Origin: Parasitella parasitica
Taxonomy: Eukaryota; Mucoromycota; Mucoromycetes; Mucorales; Mucoraceae
NCBI GenBank assembly: GCA_025201805.1
Contig: MU619333.1
Span: forward strand, 41,161-105,160
Direction of reading: 5' to 3'
DNA: 64,000 nt
This document shows positions 11,398 to 22,616 of this stretch, piece after piece. The notes beneath the pieces were generated by a model, which had not been told where the DNA came from, ran no database searches, and was given only the letters and a program-made list of their open reading frames with translations. The translations under genes and the position numbers were made by a program. How positions within the stretch are numbered: position 1 is the stretch's first letter; the number at the start of each line of letters is the position of its first letter.

Positions 11398-13501
11398 ACG
11401 ACACCCCTTGACATCCAATCCTAAAGGTTGCACTGAGTCTCTTTCAAACAAAAAATCTCTTCAAAATCCATAAGCTGTATATACACGCACATGATATATT
11501 TTATCCCTTATTTATTTTTGCCATTTTGCACAAAAGCAGGCTAGCCATTTTATTCATTTTACAACAAAAACCACTTGTTTATTAATACATCAAAGCATTC
11601 AATAAAATTACTCGATTATCAAATGAATTTACTTGTATCACTGAGATATGACCAGGAAGTGGGTGGGAGCATTTTCAGCTATGTGACATTTGTGATCGTT
11701 ATATTTACGATTATTTCGTCGTGTCATCGAGGGGGAGAGTAGATCTTCATGTGAAAGAAGGTTTCGCTGCAAATGTACTCCCACAATCTCACACCCTCAA
11801 GCCTATAAGCAAGATAGTAAACTCGTCCAGTAAATTGAAATTAAAAATATTCGCTGTACAACACCATCAGGCTTGTTGTTTAGGTAACCAACATTCGTTT
11901 AACCCATGTTTTTTAATGTCTGTGTACACTTTTTAAAATAAAATAAAAACCCATAATTGCGCGGATCTGTTTGTTTTTTCGCAGAGCAAGTCAAGCGACG
12001 AAACAACACGCACGTGTGCCATGTCTTATTGTCGCATCTGTGAAAAGATAGCTACACCAACTTGAATAGCTTCAGGACTCAAAGATTTCTAGCCTTCCAC
12101 AACCTACTTTTTTTTGCTGCATATCCACTGCTATCATAATTAACAAATTTTCTTAATCAATAAATGTACTCAGATTTGATAAGAAACAAATTGTGAGGTG
12201 CATTAGATGCAAAAAGTAATGATTGTCAATTTCTTTTATTTATTCATGCTTAAGCTCTTGCCGCTATAAAGACATGTATAAGCACCATCCAAATCTTCTA
12301 CAAATGTGCATATTTGCCTAAAAATCGGCTAAAACGTTGCAAATCTAGCTTATTTTGTATTTTTCCATCTCATACGTAGAGCTTTTGTGTGGTCTTTTAT
12401 CAAAATCTATTACCAAAAGCGTAAATTATATACAACACGCAAGACAATATCTATATTTTCTAGCCCACGATGATAGCTTCCTGACGATATATACATATGC
12501 ATTCGGAGCAGTAAAAACATGCAAGAATTAATTGATTAGACCTGAATTGACTCTTAAATTAGCTTAAATAAGGCCTATATTACGCTTTAAGAAGGGTTGA
12601 AGGCTTACAATCGCCATTCTTCCCTCTAAATCTCTGGCGCGGGAGTTAGGGTGGTGTTTATCATAGAAATACCACCATTGCTTCTTTTCCTTATACTGTC
12701 AATCAGTAGTGTTGCTTTATATCCTGTTAATATATATTTTATGTATTTATTTATTGGACTTGTTGTGTTCTGTCTGTTATTATTGTGTGTTACTTGTGTC
12801 TTGTCATTTAGTGCCATGGCATTATAATGGTTAAGTTACCTTTAAACCTTAGTGATATGCTTAGGAGTGGATCTCTGGTCTTTCTGTTAGCTTGTAGCTA
12901 CCTCCTCGTCATTTTAAGACTTTCAAATGCTCGCTTTACGATTTTTCTTCCTGCCGATCCCAAACCTCCATATCTTATTAAACTTTTCTACTGCATACTA
13001 AATAATAAAGCAAAAGGGTTTTATTTCCCTCCAAAGTTAAAAAAGTTTCTATATCATAAATCTTGTAATTGATTTTGTAAATAAAGCTGTCATCTGCTTA
13101 AATTGTAAATCATTTTACTAAATTAAAACCGTTAGAACAAGGTACATGCGGAAATTGCTAGTGCTGGTATCGTCTGCATTAATAAAGGTCGATATTTGCA
13201 AACTTCAAGACATTCGGTTGGCAATAATGGAATACCGTTTCGATTTTTAAAAAGAAACAAAGCTATGTTATTATTTTTATCTTATTGTTATGCGTTTGTT
13301 CAAAGCTATAATACAGTTGTGTGCATCGTGCCGTAAAGGTGCCTTAAGGCATGAAGATTAGATAACTGTTAGTCACATAGGATTGTCAAAAGGTTTGTAT
13401 ATAGAGCCAATGATAAGCTGCAAACGAAATTGAAAGGCCAAGTTAATGAATTCAATGGAGTAGATTCTCTTTTCTTCATACATTTAACGCTAGAAGCAGT
13501 T
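11398..13501. other. Intergenic, no supported gene
   Basis: Contains AATAAA-type signals shortly after the PHD gene. Two weak frames (minus 12626-12817 and plus 12827-13072) lie in low-complexity AT-rich DNA and have no recognisable domain. The stretch just before 13502 is presumably the OST3/OST6 promoter. Confidence 0.5.
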
Positions 13502-14755
13502 ATGAAGAGATATTTCTCATTTCTTTTAGCATTCATTCAGCTAGTTTTTGTTGGTGTTTTACTAGCACAAACAGATCCCAAGAAAGACAAACTTAAAGCA
13601 CTCTCAGAGGCCAACAATGGTGTTATCAACCTGAATTCCAACAGTTACGATCGTTTTACAGAGGGAAAGCGTGACTATGGCATGGTTGTATTGCTGACAG
13701 CTCTTGATGGTCAATTTAACTGTGTTCCTTGTCGGTAAGAATGCGCTTGCTCATCGTTCAATACCAATGTTAAACAAAACGACGCGTATAATCACCATAG
13801 TGAATTTGACCCCGAGTATTCCTTAGTTGCAAAGAGTTTCCAGAGGAGCAAGAAGGGGAAGGATCTCTTTTTTGGGCACTTGGATTTCAAAGATGGTCAA
13901 GCTGTTTATCAAAAAGTAAACTTGTAGTTTAAAGCAAATTGGAAAAATCTAAACATATTTTATAGCTCCAGCTCATGTCAGCTCCCAATGTGTTTTATTT
14001 CCCTCCTCAAAAAGCGGGCGAGCGTAAGGATTTTGTCAAATATGATTTAGGTAGAAGGTAGCTTTCAATAGTTTATGCAGCATCTTTTTCGATTCATTAA
14101 TGTTTTCGCTGGCATATTAGTGGATTTTCTGCAGAGAATTTTGCAGAGTTTTTGAGCAGAGAAAGTGGCCACAACATTTCTGTTGCTCGTCCTATCAATT
14201 ATTTCAAGCTTGGAGCGAAACTTTTCTTGGCTGTTGGTGCTGCTGCTGTTCTTAAACTCTTGTATCGTCATATTGGATTTGTATTCTACCACAAGAACAC
14301 CTGGGCTACTCTTTCCATTCTGTTCATCTTGACTTTTACCTCGGGCTACATGTGGAATCGTATTCGAACACCTCCATTTGTTATGCCAGGTAAAAATGGG
14401 GATATTAACTATATTGCATCGGGGTAAGTGACATCTTCCCATTTGTAGCATAATCTAACTTTTCGCATAGCTTCTCAACTCAACTTGGAGTTGAACCACA
14501 AATTGTAGCCAGTATCTGTAAGCTGATTGTGCCAGAGCAGTTGTCTATGACAAAACTAACCTATTCTGTACATTAGACGGCCTTCTTGCTTTTTCCATTA
14601 TAGCTTTGATTAAATCAGTCCCTCAATTCGATGATCAAACTCGTCAACGTTTCGGTGTCTATATTTGGATGGGATGCATTATCTTTATTTTCAGTGCGTT
14701 ACTTGCACTATTCAAAGTCAAAAATGGAGGATATCCTTTCAAACTTCTCATCTAG
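13502..14755 (+). CDS. Oligosaccharyltransferase subunit OST3/OST6 family
   Basis: Exons are 13502-13734, 13801-13915, 13966-14057, 14121-14423, 14471-14517 and 14577-14755, giving 322 aa. Family members are thiol oxidoreductase subunits of the ER oligosaccharyltransferase and help N-glycosylation of Cys-containing substrates. A signal peptide covers residues 1-22. A thioredoxin-like lumenal domain carries the redox motif C74-V-P-C77, interrupted right after it by intron 1. The C-terminal half has four hydrophobic segments as in Ost3/Ost6/MagT1. I chose the ATG at 13502 because it places the signal peptide at the very N-terminus. The five introns are short; exon 5 is only 47 nt. The gene converges on the C9orf85-like gene, 124 nt away. 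Whether it is closer to OST3 or OST6 cannot be decided here. Confidence 0.9.
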
Positions 14756-14878
14756 ATTCCATGTATTTTAACTGTTTTTTTTTGGGAATAAATTGCTTTT
14801 TTTTTAAAAAGTTTTATTATGATAAACGTTAATGATTCTATGAGAAATGGTATTTAAACTATATTATAATACTTTTCT

Positions 14879-15591
14879 TTACTCGTTTCTTCCTTTTTCT
14901 TTCTCTTCTAACTCTTCCCCAGACTCTTCTTCAGACTCTTCATTTTCCTCATCCAAATCGCTATCTTCAAAATCGAAATCGCTGTCCTCATTCTTGTTAA
15001 TAATACCGGACACATCATCGCCTCTTTCCATTTTACGCATATAACTTTTTCTTTGACGAAGAGTCATTCTACTCAACATCCGCTCCATCTCTTGTCCTTC
15101 CCTCATCTCATCAGCATTTGTTTTTATCTCATCTTTGCTATAAAATTAATTGCATGTAAGAAAGAAATAAATTACAAACAATCATTGATTGCACTTACGA
15201 CACAAGAATTTCCTTTGTTTCTTTACATTTGGCACAAACACCCTTGCTTCTGGCGCAATTGTCGCAGAGAACATGATATGCTTCTTTAATAGCTTTTTCT
15301 TGGCAACATGTACTGTAAATTTTCATGAGTAAGCACAAAAACATGATGGAATCTTTAATGTGTAGCCTACCATCTTTTGACAGTTGTCAAAGGCTTGTAC
15401 TTTTCATATTTTTTACGCCATAAGATGATTTCGGTACAACGCTGGCAGAGGCCATAGACTGGTAAAGCTGTAATCTTCCGGGACTTTTTGGAATTTTTGT
15501 TGTGCTTCCAACTTGTAGTATTCTGATGGGCTTGCCCCTTCTTGGCATTATTTCCTTTACGGTTTGAGCCCTTATTCTCGTATGTAGACAT
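14879..15591 (-). CDS. C9orf85-homolog (DUF2039) zinc-binding protein
   Basis: Minus-strand exons 15591-15371, 15312-15199 and 15137-14879 give 197 aa. The N-terminus is basic. The body has the conserved DUF2039 layout: CQRCTEIILWRKKYEKYKPL, then a C-x2-C pair in the exon 1/2 junction region, a C-x2-C in LCDNC, and C-x2-C in CAKCKE. These Cys pairs suggest structural zinc binding. The C-terminal 50 residues are strongly acidic (runs of Glu/Asp/Ser). The human and fungal relatives have no settled function. The gene lies head-on to OST3/OST6 and downstream of RSA3 on the same strand, about 190 nt away. Confidence 0.88.
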
Positions 15592-15692
15592 TCCAATCAA
15601 AAAATCAAGTACCCGAAAGACATTAGTTAGCGAGTATTTAAAAGCTTTGAAAGCAAACAAAAAGCAAATTAAATGATAAAGATTCAATATAG

Positions 15693-15714
15693 AAAAAAAA
15701 AAAAAAAAAAAAAA
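15693..15714. repeat. A22 homopolymer between RSA3 and the C9orf85-like gene
   Basis: An uninterrupted A run lies just downstream of the RSA3 stop and upstream of the neighbouring start. On the minus strand it is a T run and may contribute to promoter nucleosome exclusion; that role is inferred. Confidence 0.8.
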
Positions 15715-15779
15715 GTTTATTCATGTCTCCAGGTGTGCTTGCAACAGTCCGATTAGATGATTGCGAGTCACCGTTCAAA

Positions 15780-16452
15780 TCATTGTTCCTCATCAGCAAG
15801 GATGATTTCTTGCTCCAAGTCTGAGAAAATGTCAATGCCAGCTTCTAATGAATCAATTAAAATATTCAAACCAGGCCCATTGAGATTAGGTTCCTGTAAA
15901 AAGATGTTAGGGACTGTAAAAAGCAAATGTTAAAATACATTTTCATTACCTGTCTGATTTGATCCAAATCGGTACCAAATGCTTGAGTAATTCTGGTCAT
16001 GTAGAGATCTCTAAATTTCTTTGCTGTGTTTTGTTGTTTAACCGACACCACATGTGCTTCATCTTCAGCCATTTTATCTTCTTCGTCAGAATTCTCTTCT
16101 GCCTCCTCAACGTCCTCGTCTCGATTTTCATCTTCGTCGTCATCACCGTCTTCCTCATCTTCCTCATCTTCCTCATCTTCCTCATCTTCATCTTCATCGC
16201 CCTCATTCAAGCTATTTACAATATTATTCAGCTCATTAGGGTCCATTTGTTCGTCAAGGTTATCGAATAATCCTTCCTCTTGCTCATCTTCAAACTGATT
16301 AAATTAATTTTTAGAACAGCATTTGAAGCTCCTTTATTCACTGTTATTACCTGCTCCTCAACTGACTGGTATTTCAACGATTTTGCGGGTTTATCTTGTA
16401 ATTTTGAATTGGCAGCTCTTTTTTTGCCAGCGGCTGGTTTTGTTTGCACCAT
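15780..16452 (-). CDS. RSA3: Ribosome-assembly protein Rsa3
   Basis: Minus-strand exons 16452-16351, 16294-15950 and 15893-15780 give 186 aa. Rsa3 acts in the nucleolus in assembly of the pre-60S ribosomal particle. A basic N-terminus (many Lys/Ala) is followed by a long Asp/Glu-rich stretch, partly encoded by a 9-bp tandem repeat near 16151-16186. The conserved C-terminal Rsa3 domain then reads KKFRDLYMTRITQAFGTDLD, a DQIRQ segment, and LNILIDSLEAGIDIF, matching family hallmarks (FGxDLDxLR, then LIDxLExG). Intron 2 lies exactly after the DQIRQ part. A closer TACAG acceptor inside intron 2 was passed over in favour of the one at 15894, which restores the domain. Confidence 0.88.
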
Positions 16453-17209
16453 TGTATATGTGTTTAAATCTGATATACTAAATGAAAAGAAAAATTGAAG
16501 AAAAATATCTTGCGGCTGATGATAATCACAGTGACTAGCTTGTCATTCAAATGTGGCGGTCGTTGAGAAGTCGATCACCTAAAAAAAAAAACACTTCAGT
16601 TTTGCAAAAAGTAGGGATATAATCTCGAATCTTTTTACTCGACATGCAATAAACCAGGTAAAAGTGTAGCCCACAATACATCCTCTAGTTCATATGCTTT
16701 GGTCTGCAGAACTTTTTCAGTAATGTCTGATTTTTCTTTTAGTTTTTAGATAAACTCAGTTAATGAACAGAGAAGTTCATTTAGAATATTCGCAGCATTT
16801 AATATTCTTATACAGAAGAAGAATAAAGCTTTTTTACTCTCCAGTGCCGAAAAAACTGACGTCGGAATACAAATAATTTGACATCATATAACAAAAAAGG
16901 AAAATGTCCCTGAATTGAATCGGTGTTTCAATGTATCGGTCCTGAACCTGAGTTTCAGAAATGAAAGCTGCGCTGATATGGCGTTATAACCAAAAGGTCC
17001 CTCTATTTTGGAGCCTAGAAGCTTAAATAGAACAATACGGTGCATTTGGTTTTAATAGTTGAAAAACGAGTTATTATTGTTACAATGAGTTGTTTAAAAA
17101 AAAGTCACGTGAAAGAAAGCTGTACAAAAGAAATGAGAAAGAAGAATATGAGGGGGGGATAAAGTATAATATAAATCTAATAAACTACAGATAATGATGG
17201 ATGGATGAG
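16453..17209. other. Intergenic between OPY2-like and RSA3 genes
   Basis: Contains the RSA3 promoter and the region beyond the OPY2-like stop. I see no supported gene. A G7 run lies near 17153. Confidence 0.5.
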
Positions 17210-18598
17210 TTAGGGAGGAGGTTGATGACCAGATTCCCAAAATATAGTGATTTCGCCATCTCCTATTGTGGATGAAGAATTTGAGCTTTGTATAGATACT
17301 TGGCTTGAGTTGTGTAGCACTGGTGGAGGTGGGACTGGTGGACAGAAATAAACATCAATTCGATCGCTCTGATCATCTTCAGTAGATATATCTTGTGATG
17401 AGACCTCGAAAGGTGGGTGCTGCTGCTCATCAATAACAGTTCGAATGGATCTCTTTCGAGTGACGCCGCCTTCTTTACTAGTTATGGTATTAATTCGTAC
17501 CATAGTCGGTTTAGCGCAAACGACGTTGACATCTTCCGAATTGACACTACCAACACGGGTTATAGAACTAGAGTGAGAAGCGGTCGAATTGTTCTTTTTG
17601 ACTGAAACAGCCCTTCTTATTGTCACTTGGTCCTTTTCATCACCGCTGTTGTCATCGTCGTCATGAGCGTGTTGTATATCGCCCGAACGGCTTTTCACGG
17701 GTATAGGGCGATGATCGTACTTGGTGACCTTGACAGAAGAGGCCCGACTCAAATAATTTCCATTGTCTGTGATTATCGTTGGCTGAATATTAAGTGATCG
17801 TCGAATTAAAGTAGCACTGGATGGATTAGACGGATCGGGTGAGTCAAGATGCGGTATTTGAAGAGATTGAGCGCCTATGATGAAAGGTGATTGGGGATGA
17901 TCGTAATCAACGATATCAATAGCCTAGTATATAGAAATTAGTAATGAAAACTAAAACAGATATATTTAACAGCCCCTAAGTTTGTCAATGATTCCAAGAA
18001 AGGAAACATCCCAAGAGCCTCCTTAAATATTTACCTGTTGATGCCAATGATTTGAAATTGGTGTAGCAGACGATGAGGTAGAAAATTCAGAGATAGGGGG
18101 TAGCACTGATATAGCTTTTAATGATGAAGAATGATGTTGAGGTGGTACAGTGCTGATATCAGATATAATGATGGGTGATTGTGGTGGTATATACGTTTTT
18201 TTTTCGTCTTGTTGTTGTAATAGTATTTTCTGTAGTTTCCGTCGTCTATGAAATACAAATCCTGCTATAGTTACTGCAATCAGGGCGAGGACCACGAGAC
18301 CAGTTGTTAAACCAGCTATCAACGCGGTTTGTTGCTTATTATTGCTGTTATTATTAGAACCTGCTTCGAAATCAGTTGCTGAAATTTGCAATTGATTCCT
18401 ATCGGTGCAGTAAGCCGGTGGACAAGTATCACATTCCGTCACTAGTTTGTATTCACATATTTGATCAGTACTACATGCTGGCGTACACTCTTCTTTGCAT
18501 GACCGAGGTGGATTGCAGGAATTTAAGTTTGTGGTTTGTTGCGTTAGGTTGAAATTTCGAGCGATTATCCTGCTGGTTTCTATATAGTAGCAAGACAT
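17210..18598 (-). CDS. Opy2-like single-pass membrane anchor
   Basis: Minus-strand exons 18598-18035 and 17923-17210 give 425 aa. Residues 28-64 form a Cys-rich extracellular segment (eight or more Cys, including CSTDQICEY and CDTCPPAYC) matching the Opy2 N-terminal domain. A transmembrane helix follows at about 91-115, flanked on the inside by HRRRK. The long cytoplasmic tail is Ser/Thr/Pro-rich. In yeast, Opy2 tethers Ste50 at the plasma membrane for osmostress (HOG) and filamentation MAPK signalling; that role here is inferred. The chosen Met at 18598 leaves no clear signal peptide. The sequence just inside it (CTATATAG then AAACCAGC) could instead be a splice acceptor, with an upstream first exon not identified. 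Confidence 0.78.
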
Positions 18599-19325
18599 GT
18601 CAATCAGTCAATTATATATATATAATGTTACATCCACATACTCTTTATTCTCTTGTGATTATACATTCTATTGTTATATACATGTAGAAAAAATAGTAGA
18701 AAGAGGAATATCTATGGCCAAGCAAAAGAAGGAAAAGAAAGAAGCGGAAAAGAAGGGAGTTGTAAAGTACAACTTTGTATAGTGGTGTGTTTTGTGCTTT
18801 TGAATGCGTACGCTGTGCGTCAAAAAGGTCACAGCCCTTTCAAAAAGATGGACCCGGTTCTCTGTAACACAGACATGCCTTTACCATAACGTTGTAGGAT
18901 CACGATACCTCGAAAAATGATGCACTACACTTATGCTGACAACGATCGCCTTAATATTTTGTGCCAAGATTTATAACAAGCCTCGTTGCTATTGAAAACG
19001 AAAAGAAACATTCTGACATTTGAGGATAGAAAGATTTACGTTTGTGCATGTACAGTTTTTTTTTCACCGAGTTGAATCAAGGTAGCCCAAATAAGTCTGT
19101 TTTCCTGGAAAGAATATCTTGAGGTTTTGTGTGTACTCTATCTTGGTTTATTTCTCACATATATCAAAAGAATTAGGAAGTTTGTGGCATACTACTCTAA
19201 GGTGTTTGTTTTGTACATTTGAGCATAAGCCTCAAGGGGTGATCGAATTGACGGATTTACGAGATTTTTAAGTTAGTATTGATCGTTTCAATGTTTAATT
19301 TTGTTGTATTCTTTTTACAACGCAC
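18599..19325. other. Intergenic, divergent promoter region
   Basis: This stretch separates the minus-strand OPY2-like gene from a plus-strand small gene. A basic Lys/Glu-rich frame near 18600-18780 has no domain and is not called. Confidence 0.45.
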
Positions 19326-19466
19326 ATGAAGCCAAGACCAAACAATTTGTGTTCAATCCAGTTTCATATTATAGGAAACGAGACTTTAATGCAAGATTTT
19401 ATGGATAATCATCTAGATGTCCTGTTTGGCGTGGCGTTAGAGGAGGTGCGGGCGTGCGTATAACCT

Positions 19467-19529
<63 letters not shown>

Positions 19530-19591
19530 AGACAGGAGCCATTTTCCTATATACTTGCGAGTACAACTACACATTAAAGAAGTATCAATAG
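19326..19591 (+). CDS. Small predicted protein (59 aa), intron contains T59
   Basis: Exon 19326-19445 (40 codons) splices in phase 0 to exon 19532-19591, giving 59 aa. The joined junction reads DVLFGVALEE then TGAIFLYTCEYN and looks like a real soluble protein core, but I do not recognise the family. The 86-nt intron starts GTGCGG and ends in a run of 59 T followed by GCAG, so the polypyrimidine tract is a homopolymer. An alternative donor eight bases downstream (GTGCGT) would change the frame and give a different short tail. The gene sits immediately upstream of another small frame. Expression evidence would be decisive. Confidence 0.4.
19469..19527. repeat. T59 homopolymer
   Basis: An uninterrupted run of about 59 T (length in assembly may be imprecise), directly followed by GCAG. 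It serves as the polypyrimidine tract of the predicted small-gene intron, if that gene is real. Confidence 0.95.
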
Positions 19592-19612
19592 GTCAAACTT
19601 ATTTCTCAATAT

Positions 19613-19941
19613 ATGTATAATGCAAGCAAGCACATGAAATCGCCCATAATGCACGTCTATCCTAATTATTATTCTCCTTATTTTGTTGGACATGATAGGT
19701 CTAACGAAAATAGTAAAAATATCGACTTGGAAACTCAAGAATCCATTCGAGTACTAGAAGACATATTAAGTGACGATGCGAAGTTAAGGGCATTACTATC
19801 AAAAAAGCCTGATTTATTTAGTATTTCTGAGAAAGCAAGAATGCAGACTTATCTTTCTGCCAAACCGTAAGTTTTGCTGTTTAAAACTATTGAAAGATTA
19901 CTGCAACCATTTTCACAATCTATCGCAGAAAGCTCAAGTAA
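19613..19941 (+). CDS. Small hypothetical protein (88 aa)
   Basis: Exon 19613-19866 joins exon 19929-19941 across a GTAAGT...CGCAG intron of 62 nt, giving 88 aa ending KPKLK. The middle (ETQESIRVLEDILSDDAKLR) and the following stretch look helical and charged. I recognise no domain. The clean splice sites and an ordered codon pattern favour a real gene; the very short last exon argues for caution. It could also be part of the preceding small gene if that model is wrong. Confidence 0.35.
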
Positions 19942-20400
19942 GATACAACTAATTCCAATGAAGAGAGAAACAAATTGTCATGAATAATTTAGAGGATTTT
20001 GTATTAGCAGTAGTAGCTATTTCATCTTCCTATCTTTTTTAAGAGAATGATTTGATGAGATAAAGAATTTTGAACATACTACGAATTGTTTCTTTAAAGC
20101 ATCTCATTATTCCAAATAAAATTATAATTCAAGTTCTCTTCTTATCTCTCCTTATCCGAGCAAAGTAACGAACGACTTCCATTTGGGCTATGCTTAAATG
20201 TTGATCATTATTTGAAACCTTTTTTCCATTTTGGCTCTTTCACGAGGGTCACAGCTATTGTTCTTGATTGGAGAGCGGCAGTTATCTCATGACAGATAAA
20301 GAAAAATGTTATATAGTTGTGTGCCTTTCCACCTCTTTTGTACTATCATTATTTTATTTTTTGCCTTTCATGAACCAATAGAGACAGCTACGACTTAAAT
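19942..20400. other. Upstream region of the SPX-RING gene
   Basis: No gene seen. T-rich, with CTTTTTTCC-like pyrimidine blocks nearer the start codon at 20401. Confidence 0.5.
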
Positions 20401-21979
20401 ATGAAGTTTGGAAAGCAAATGGAGACAGCAGCATTTGATCTTCCAGAAAACTGGAGACCACATCTTATTCATTATAAAACATTGAAAAAATCCATCAGAC
20501 TAGTGGTAGATGAACTCGAATCTAGAGGCCTCTCAACAGAATGGCTGAATACTTTAGATACAGACAAAGCAATGCAACTAGATTATGTGTTTGATGGTAA
20601 CTATAGCTAATCATCACTTATATCTTGACTGAGTCAAAAAATGTTGTTTTTAGGTGATGTAAAAGACCCTCACCCTTGTATTAAAATTACTATCGATGAT
20701 CCCACCTCCATAGCAACCGGAGAAGAGCCGGCTCTGCTGAAGTTTATACCATTAACCAAGCAATTAAACACGGAACCACTGTCCATCAAAATCGAGCTTG
20801 TTCGTGATACTGAATTCTTTCATCTGCTTATACATGAACTCTCGCATGCCGCTGCTCTTCATGATAAAGAAAAAAGTAGATTTATTGGTGATGTGGATAC
20901 TTTGGAAGGCCAATTAACAATTGCAGTAATATACTTGTTTGTGATTTTTAACTGATATAACATGAAGTTAATATTCCCATGTTAGGCATCTCCACAAAAG
21001 AAAGATTTATACACCTGGAGGGAAATTTTCAATTTGTATACAAAAGCTCAGATATTTAGAAACGAAACTGAAGGCCAATATTCACCTCAATCTCATGAGA
21101 GAAGTCAACAAAAGTTTCAGTGGTTTACAAGAGAATTGGCCAGAATGAACTTGGTAAGACTGGATGTATATTTATTTGGAAGAATATGGTCCACTTACAA
21201 TTATCCAGACAAAAAAGCTATCGTCCAGACACTCCAAGAAGGCCATAACTCAATTTTTGGCCATAAATGCTCAATTAGTTCATTTCAAGCATTTCCAGTC
21301 ATTAAATCAGACTGCAATGATAAAGATCCTCAAGAAACACGACAAAAGAAGTGGGTTAAGGTAGTTGGTAAATAATCAGGCTCACAAGTCATTATTTAAC
21401 CAATCTTGTATTTACGTCTAGTGCTACTTCAGAGTTTCCTTCTTTTGCTAAGGATAATGCTATTTTTGTCGAAGGAATTTTGCAGTCTTTGTTCAATGCG
21501 ATTCAAACTAAATTGGTTACAATTGTTCCGCAACCAGATGATTATGATTGCCCTGTTTGTTTTTGTAAGTACCTCCTTGCTTTATTACTGAATTTTCCTA
21601 AAAATTACATGTGTATATACGTGAAGCTATCGCTTGGCGACCTATTCGATTAGAATGCGGACACGTCTTTTGCGTCAGATGCTTAATCAAAGCACATAGA
21701 AAACGCCTATATGATTGCCCCATCTGCCGACAGGATCATGCAGTAGGTAATGCTGATGCAAACAATTTGGATCATACTTTACAAAACTTCATGTTGCTTT
21801 ACTTTCCCAAAGAAATCAAGGAGAAGCGTAAAGAAAACGAACAAGATCAAGCGTCTATCAATAGACAACAACGTGTAAAGTATAATCCACCCTCTCGCAG
21901 AATGGGACATGCTTCATCTACAATTGCTCCAGGCAACTCGACGGTATCATCTCACAGTTCTAATTGTAATATTATGTAA
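20401..21979 (+). CDS. SPX-domain RING-finger E3 ubiquitin ligase
   Basis: Exons are 20401-20596, 20654-20925, 20986-21153, 21209-21360, 21422-21564 and 21627-21979, giving 427 aa. The N-terminus (MKFGKQMETAAFDLPENWRP, then YKTLKKSIR) is a typical SPX start; SPX domains sense inositol pyrophosphates that report phosphate status. SPX continues to about residue 255, with the conserved helix around FLAINAQLVHFKHFQSLN. A C3HC4 RING follows: C306, C309, C321, H323, C326, C329, C341, C344. Same-architecture relatives include plant NLA/BAH1-type and fungal SPX-RING ligases. A role in phosphate-dependent ubiquitination is inferred. Intron 3 (21154-21208) ends at an internal CCAG that restores the SPX helix; a downstream TTCCAG breaks it. 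Confidence 0.9.
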
Positions 21980-22616
21980 AAACACACTATCACTATCACA
22001 TCTTAATCCCGTAATTTTGTAAATATATTACCAATATTTTTTTAGTCTTTCATATTAATACATCATCCAAGAATAAGCGTTTATTGAGTGACCATATGTT
22101 GATCGTCGGATTTGTGATGAGACATGTCATTAGTGTACGATCAGTATTAGCTTATTTGACATCCGACGTAACTAATTTTAGACTCTTGAAGTAGTGTTGC
22201 GTGTTGTGAGCTTCGGCAACGCAAAGCGTTAAATACTTGATCGTATAGCATCAACTTAAAGTTTATATGTTGATTACAAAAACTGTAATGTTCAATTGAT
22301 GTTACAGGAATAAAAAGTATAGGTACCAGAAGCATTGGTAGATTGAAATTCATGAAATTTTAATTATCTCTGACTAGAATGGTACGTCTTCTTCCGTAAA
22401 TTCTGCAACAGTGATGGTGAGGTACCCAGCTTCAAGAAATATCCAAGGCCTATATCACTGCTAGTTCGAATTGACATGGAACTTTAAGCTTAGGATGAAA
22501 GCAAACAACAAAGCCACTTGATGGACCGGATTACTTTGCTCGGAGTATGGAGATTCTAAACAAGACAAAAGTGAAATCAGAATGCAGAAACATCAAGTTC
22601 CTTCTCTAAATACACC
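21980..22616. other. Intergenic, eS8 promoter side
   Basis: No gene supported. The final 60 nt before the ATG at 22617 are pyrimidine-containing (CTTCTCT) as is common for ribosomal-protein genes. Confidence 0.5.

Noticed and set aside
16026-16298. Plus-strand Ser-rich open frame
   Set aside because: It is the antisense of the acidic tract of RSA3; the composition follows from that repeat.
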